Origin: a bacterium
GTDB taxonomy: Archaea > Thermoproteota > Nitrososphaeria > Nitrososphaerales > CADDZS01
NCBI GenBank assembly: GCA_027310845.1
Contig: DAIDAB010000077.1
Coordinates: 1 to 8,925 of the forward strand
DNA: 8,925 bases
Reading direction: 5' to 3'
Below are positions 5,708-8,925 of this stretch, piece by piece. The notes under the pieces are model-generated. The model ran no database searches. It had not been told where the DNA came from and saw nothing but the letters and a program-made list of their open reading frames with translations. The position numbers and the translations under genes were made by a program. Every line of letters begins with the position of its first letter. Position 1 is the first letter of the stretch.

Positions 5708-7009
5708 TTGAAATCTGAGCTCAAAAGTAAGAAATTCTTCAGACGTGCGCAGAGAGTCCTGGTAGGAGGAGTGAATAGCCCCGTCAGGTCATTTCGTGGT
5801 GTAGAAAGAGAAAATCCGCTATTCATTTCGAAAGCCAGAGGATCCAAGATATACGATGTTGATGGAAACAAGTACATCGATTACATGTGCTCTTGGGGAG
5901 CTTCGATACTTGGAGCTGCTCCTTCACCTGTGGTACAGGCAATTCAAAAAGCCGTGAGAAACGGACTAAGTTATGGAGCTGCAACAAATCAAGAGACGGA
6001 GCTCGGAGAGAATATCAGAAAACATGTTCCTAGCATGGAGCTAATGCGCTTTGTCTGTTCGGGCACTGAGGCCACTATGTCTGCAATCAGAGTGGCGAGG
6101 GCGTTTTCAAAAAAGGACAAGATACTGAAATTCGATGGCTGTTATCACGGTCATGCAGATAGCTTCCTTGTGAGAAGTGGCTCTGGTCTTGCCACCTTTT
6201 CTATAGCAGATTCGGCTGGCGTGCCGGAGTCTATCTCAAACCAGACACTCGTTGCAAGATTCAATGACATCGATTCTGTCTCAAAGTTGCTGGATTCAAA
6301 CCGTGGAAGTGTTGCCGCGATAATAGTCGAGCCTATTGCTGGAAACATGGGTGTGATTCCACCCAAGAAGGATTTTCTCGAGCAATTGAGAAAACTCGCG
6401 AATGAGTACGACGCACTACTGATATTTGACGAAGTGATCACAGGGTTTCGAGTCTCACTTGGTGGAGCTCAGGCTCTTTTCGGCGTAAAACCTGACCTGA
6501 CATGTCTTGGAAAAGTGATAGGAGGAGGAATGAACATAGCGGCCTATGGTGGAAGGGCAGACATCATGAAGCTTGTTGCGCCGCTCGGCTCCGTATATCA
6601 GGCAGGGACCCTTGCAGGGAATCCAATAGCGGTCGCAGCTGGTCTTGTGACTCTTGCACAACTCAAGCCTTCAATCTACGGGAAACTGGAGAGGACATCG
6701 GAAATGCTTTCGAGAGGCGTTCGCGACACCAGTGAGGATTTCGGAGTCAGCCTTGCAATACAACGCGTTGGGTCCATGGTTGGAATCTTTTTTGATCCAA
6801 AATCTCATGTAATTGAAAACTATGATGACGTCAAAAATTGCAGCAAATCCTTGTATGCCAAGTTCTTTGGCTCAATGCTTGAACAGGGAATATACCTTCC
6901 TCCGTCTGCGTTTGAGACGATTTTTGTTTCATCCGCTCACTCAAAGCCCGACATTGATAAGACCATCATCGCATGTCAGACTGCTTTTGAGCTAATCCGT
7001 AGCAAGTGA
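5708..7009 (+). CDS. hemL: Glutamate-1-semialdehyde 2,1-aminomutase
   Basis: This PLP enzyme turns the product of HemA into 5-aminolevulinate. The 433 residues match the family. GGVNSPVRSFRGV (20-32) is the usual N-terminus. SGTEATMSAIRVAR (118-131) binds phosphate, and YHGHAD (146-151) stacks on the cofactor. FDEVITGFR (240-248) holds the Asp that contacts the pyridine nitrogen, and Lys269 in CLGKVIGGGMN (266-276) is the Schiff-base lysine. YQAGTLAGNP (297-306) is conserved and separates this enzyme from ordinary class-III aminotransferases. The segment after the lysine reads GGGMNIAAYGG, where most homologues have GGGLPVGAYGG, a mild variation. Translation starts at a TTG supported by GGGAGGT. 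Six bases separate its stop from hemE. Confidence 0.97.
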   Translation: MKSELKSKKFFRRAQRVLVGGVNSPVRSFRGVERENPLFISKARGSKIYDVDGNKYIDYMCSWGASILGAAPSPVVQAIQKAVRNGLSYGAATNQETELGENIRKHVPSMELMRFVCSGTEATMSAIRVARAFSKKDKILKFDGCYHGHADSFLVRSGSGLATFSIADSAGVPESISNQTLVARFNDIDSVSKLLDSNRGSVAAIIVEPIAGNMGVIPPKKDFLEQLRKLANEYDALLIFDEVITGFRVSLGGAQALFGVKPDLTCLGKVIGGGMNIAAYGGRADIMKLVAPLGSVYQAGTLAGNPIAVAAGLVTLAQLKPSIYGKLERTSEMLSRGVRDTSEDFGVSLAIQRVGSMVGIFFDPKSHVIENYDDVKNCSKSLYAKFFGSMLEQGIYLPPSAFETIFVSSAHSKPDIDKTIIACQTAFELIRSK

Positions 7010-7015
7010 AAGAGA

Positions 7016-8062
7016 ATGACTCCGAGGGAAAGATTTCTTGCTGCCGCAAGAGGAGAGAGTGTTGACTATACGCCGGTGTGGTTCATGCGCCAAGCCGGAA
7101 GATATCTGCCCGAGTACAGGGAGCTACATGTCAAATACTCTGTTCTTGATATTTGCAAAATGCCCGAACTCAGCAAAGAAGTGACGCTCATGCCAGTCAA
7201 AGAGCTTGGAGTCGATTCTGCAATAATGTTCGCAGACATCATGCTACCTCTGGAAGGCATGGGAGTAAAGTTTCACATCATCGAAAATCTTGGCCCTGTG
7301 ATTCTCTCGAAGGTAAGAGAAGTTTCTGCCGCGGAAGAGTTGAAAAAATTTGAAGCAAAACGCGACGTTCCCTTTGTTCTAGAGGGGATTAAGATTGTGA
7401 AAGAGGAACTCATGGAGACTGACACTGCTTTGATTGGCTTCTCAGGTGGCCCATTTACAATAGCAAGTTATCTAGTTGAAGGGCAAGCATCTCGCGACTA
7501 TTCCAACACAAAGAACCTGATGTACAATGACAGGGAAACCTGGCATGCGATGATGACGAAACTCAGTGCAATGGTATCGGACTACCTTTCGGCTCAGATT
7601 GAAGCTGGAGTTGACGCAGTCCAGTTGTTTGATTCATGGATTGGGACGCTCTCTATCTTAGACTATTCCGAGTTTGTGGCTCCGTACACGAAAGAGATTT
7701 TCTCAAGGCTCGCTCATGATTATCCTGACGTTCCTAAGATCCATTTTGGAACAAACATATTCCATCTCCTGAAATCGATGAAAGAAAATGCCGGAGGCGA
7801 CGTATTCAGCATCGATTGGAGAATCCCAATCAGCACAGCGGGAAGAGTTCTGGGAAAGGAAATTCCAATCCAGGGAAACTTGGAGCCAGCTGTTTTGCTC
7901 GCACGCGATAGGGAATTCATATCCCGCAGGACGCAGGAAGTCTTAGATCAAGCGTCGGGTCTGAATGGACATATTTTCAATCTGGGCCACGGCGTCATGA
8001 GAGAGACCCCGGTCGAGAATGCGAAGTACGTGGTCGACTATGTTCATTCGCACACGTCATGA
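7016..8062 (+). CDS. hemE: Uroporphyrinogen decarboxylase
   Basis: This enzyme removes four carboxyl groups from uroporphyrinogen III to give coproporphyrinogen III, committing the pathway to heme and away from siroheme and cobalamin. FMRQAGRYLPEYR (23-35) provides Arg25 and Arg29. ADIMLP (73-78) provides Asp74, the residue that grips the pyrrole nitrogens. SYLVEG (151-156) supplies Tyr152, FDSWIG (205-210) supplies Ser207, and FNLGHGVMRETP (321-332) supplies His325. All match active-site residues known in the family. Length (348) is normal. This full set separates it from the MtaA/CmuA-type methyltransferases of the same superfamily. It follows hemL by six bases with only a weak purine-rich ribosome site, and its stop overlaps the ferrochelatase start as ATGA. 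Confidence 0.97.
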   Translation: MTPRERFLAAARGESVDYTPVWFMRQAGRYLPEYRELHVKYSVLDICKMPELSKEVTLMPVKELGVDSAIMFADIMLPLEGMGVKFHIIENLGPVILSKVREVSAAEELKKFEAKRDVPFVLEGIKIVKEELMETDTALIGFSGGPFTIASYLVEGQASRDYSNTKNLMYNDRETWHAMMTKLSAMVSDYLSAQIEAGVDAVQLFDSWIGTLSILDYSEFVAPYTKEIFSRLAHDYPDVPKIHFGTNIFHLLKSMKENAGGDVFSIDWRIPISTAGRVLGKEIPIQGNLEPAVLLARDREFISRRTQEVLDQASGLNGHIFNLGHGVMRETPVENAKYVVDYVHSHTS

Positions 8063-8925
8063 AATTGTGTGATGTGGATTTGTTATTAAAGAAAGCAGTT
8101 ATGTTGATGGCTTATGGCACACCAAGCAATCTTGAGGACGTTGAGGCTTATTACACTCATATAAGACATGGCCGCAAACCAAGCGAGCAAGAAGTACAAA
8201 ATCTCAAGGAGAGGTACTCAATTATTGGCGGCCGCACGCCGCTTCTCGAAATAACCCAGTCAACTGCCACGAAATTGGGTCGGGGACTTGCCTCAAAGGG
8301 AATCAAAGTGTATGTTGGAATGAAGCACTGGCATCCGTATATTTCGGAAGTGTTTCCCAAGATCATTTCAGAGGGCAACACAGATTTGCTTTCAATAGCA
8401 CTCGCGCCTCACTACTCCAAGATGAGCATTGGCTCGTATCAGGATTCTGTGAGAGAAGCCAACAAGTTGGCTGGTGAAAAGATACGGTTACAGTTTGTTG
8501 ACAGCTGGCACCTCAACAGTGTATTCATTGATAAGTGGGTCGAACGCGTGTCCAAGGCCTCCTCGGCGCATTTCGGTTCTGCGCAAGACGACGTCTATTA
8601 CCTGTTTACTGCTCACTCCCTCCCGGAGAGAATACTCACATGGAAAGATCCGTACAAAGAACAACTCCTCGCCACTTCTTCCAAGATTGTGGAACACCTT
8701 GACATAGATAGTTCACGCTTTGGTTTCTGCTTCCAGAGTGCGGGGCATACGTCAGAACCTTGGCTCGGGCCTGACATATTGGATAAACTCAATGAACTTG
8801 GCGAAACTGGTAAGAAACGAATCATGGTAGTTCCAATAGGGTTTGTTTCTGATCACCTTGAAATCCTCTACGACATCGACACGGAAGCGCAGGAACTTGC
8901 GAAGAAGCTTGGAATTGAGCTTGCC
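8059..8925 (+). CDS. hemH: Ferrochelatase, coproporphyrin type, 3' end missing
   Basis: This enzyme inserts ferrous iron into a porphyrin. The ATG overlaps the hemE stop, and 289 codons are open to the right edge. Compared with the roughly 310-residue Bacillus protein, about 25 residues are missing. MAYGTP (17-22) carries Tyr19, matching the tyrosine ligand of Gram-positive coproporphyrin ferrochelatase (Tyr13 in B. subtilis). YYTHIRHGRKPS (31-42) and LKERY..IGGRTPLLEIT (49-66) also resemble that group. TAHSLPE (184-190) has His186, and DHLEILYD (265-272) has Glu268. These correspond to catalytic His183 and Glu264 in B. subtilis and have nearly the same spacing. No iron-sulfur cysteine cluster is visible in the part present. 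Together with hemQ upstream, this makes coproporphyrin III the likely substrate. A protoporphyrin substrate cannot be excluded from sequence alone. Confidence 0.95.
   Translation, partial: MKLCDVDLLLKKAVMLMAYGTPSNLEDVEAYYTHIRHGRKPSEQEVQNLKERYSIIGGRTPLLEITQSTATKLGRGLASKGIKVYVGMKHWHPYISEVFPKIISEGNTDLLSIALAPHYSKMSIGSYQDSVREANKLAGEKIRLQFVDSWHLNSVFIDKWVERVSKASSAHFGSAQDDVYYLFTAHSLPERILTWKDPYKEQLLATSSKIVEHLDIDSSRFGFCFQSAGHTSEPWLGPDILDKLNELGETGKKRIMVVPIGFVSDHLEILYDIDTEAQELAKKLGIELA

Noticed and set aside
7976..8014. Unusual GHGVMRETP in hemE in place of the common GHGVLPETP
   Set aside because: The essential His is kept, and the residues after it vary in the family, so no change in activity is implied.

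Overview
The window is an almost uninterrupted plus-strand heme-biosynthesis operon, very probably from an archaeon. The order is hemA-hemC-hemD-hemB-hemQ(chdC)-hemL-hemE-hemH. A divergently transcribed membrane glycosyltransferase gene is cut by the left edge, and the ferrochelatase gene is cut by the right edge. Archaeal origin is an inference. It rests on heavy AGA/AGG arginine use, short ATGA/GTGA overlaps, a few good Shine-Dalgarno sites beside several starts that have none, TATA-like rather than -35/-10 elements, and an archaeal-looking HemQ and GT-C glycosyltransferase. Base composition is in the mid 40s % GC by eye. A Nitrososphaerota (Thaumarchaeota) or Thermoplasmatota relative is my best guess, but no marker gene here settles it.

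Layout. Positions 1-232 (minus) hold the N-terminus of a membrane protein with one hydrophobic helix and a C-x8-C-V-F-D-E-A-Y-Y loop, as in PMT/GT39-type transferases. Positions 233-601 are a 369-base divergent intergenic region. It contains a TATA-like box, two short perfect palindromes and one doubtful 80-codon ORF ending 4 bases before hemA. From 602 to 8925 the heme genes follow with almost no space between them. The only real gap is 79 bases (5629-5707) between hemQ and hemL, where a strong Shine-Dalgarno precedes a TTG start.

How the genes work together. HemA and HemL make 5-aminolevulinate from glutamyl-tRNA (C5 route). HemB makes porphobilinogen, HemC makes hydroxymethylbilane, and HemD closes it to uroporphyrinogen III. 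HemE decarboxylates this to coproporphyrinogen III. The ferrochelatase has the tyrosine-containing MAYGTP motif of coproporphyrin ferrochelatases, and the chlorite-dismutase-family protein keeps the Tyr/Lys/His set of coproheme decarboxylases. No siroheme-branch gene (SirC, CobA, AhbA-D) and no HemN/HemF lies in the window. The set therefore points to the coproporphyrin-dependent route (uroporphyrinogen, coproporphyrin, coproheme, heme) rather than the siroheme-dependent route of many archaea. The one missing enzyme, coproporphyrinogen oxidase (CgoX/HemY), may lie just beyond the right edge.

I see no tRNA, rRNA, CRISPR array, insertion sequence or phage gene.
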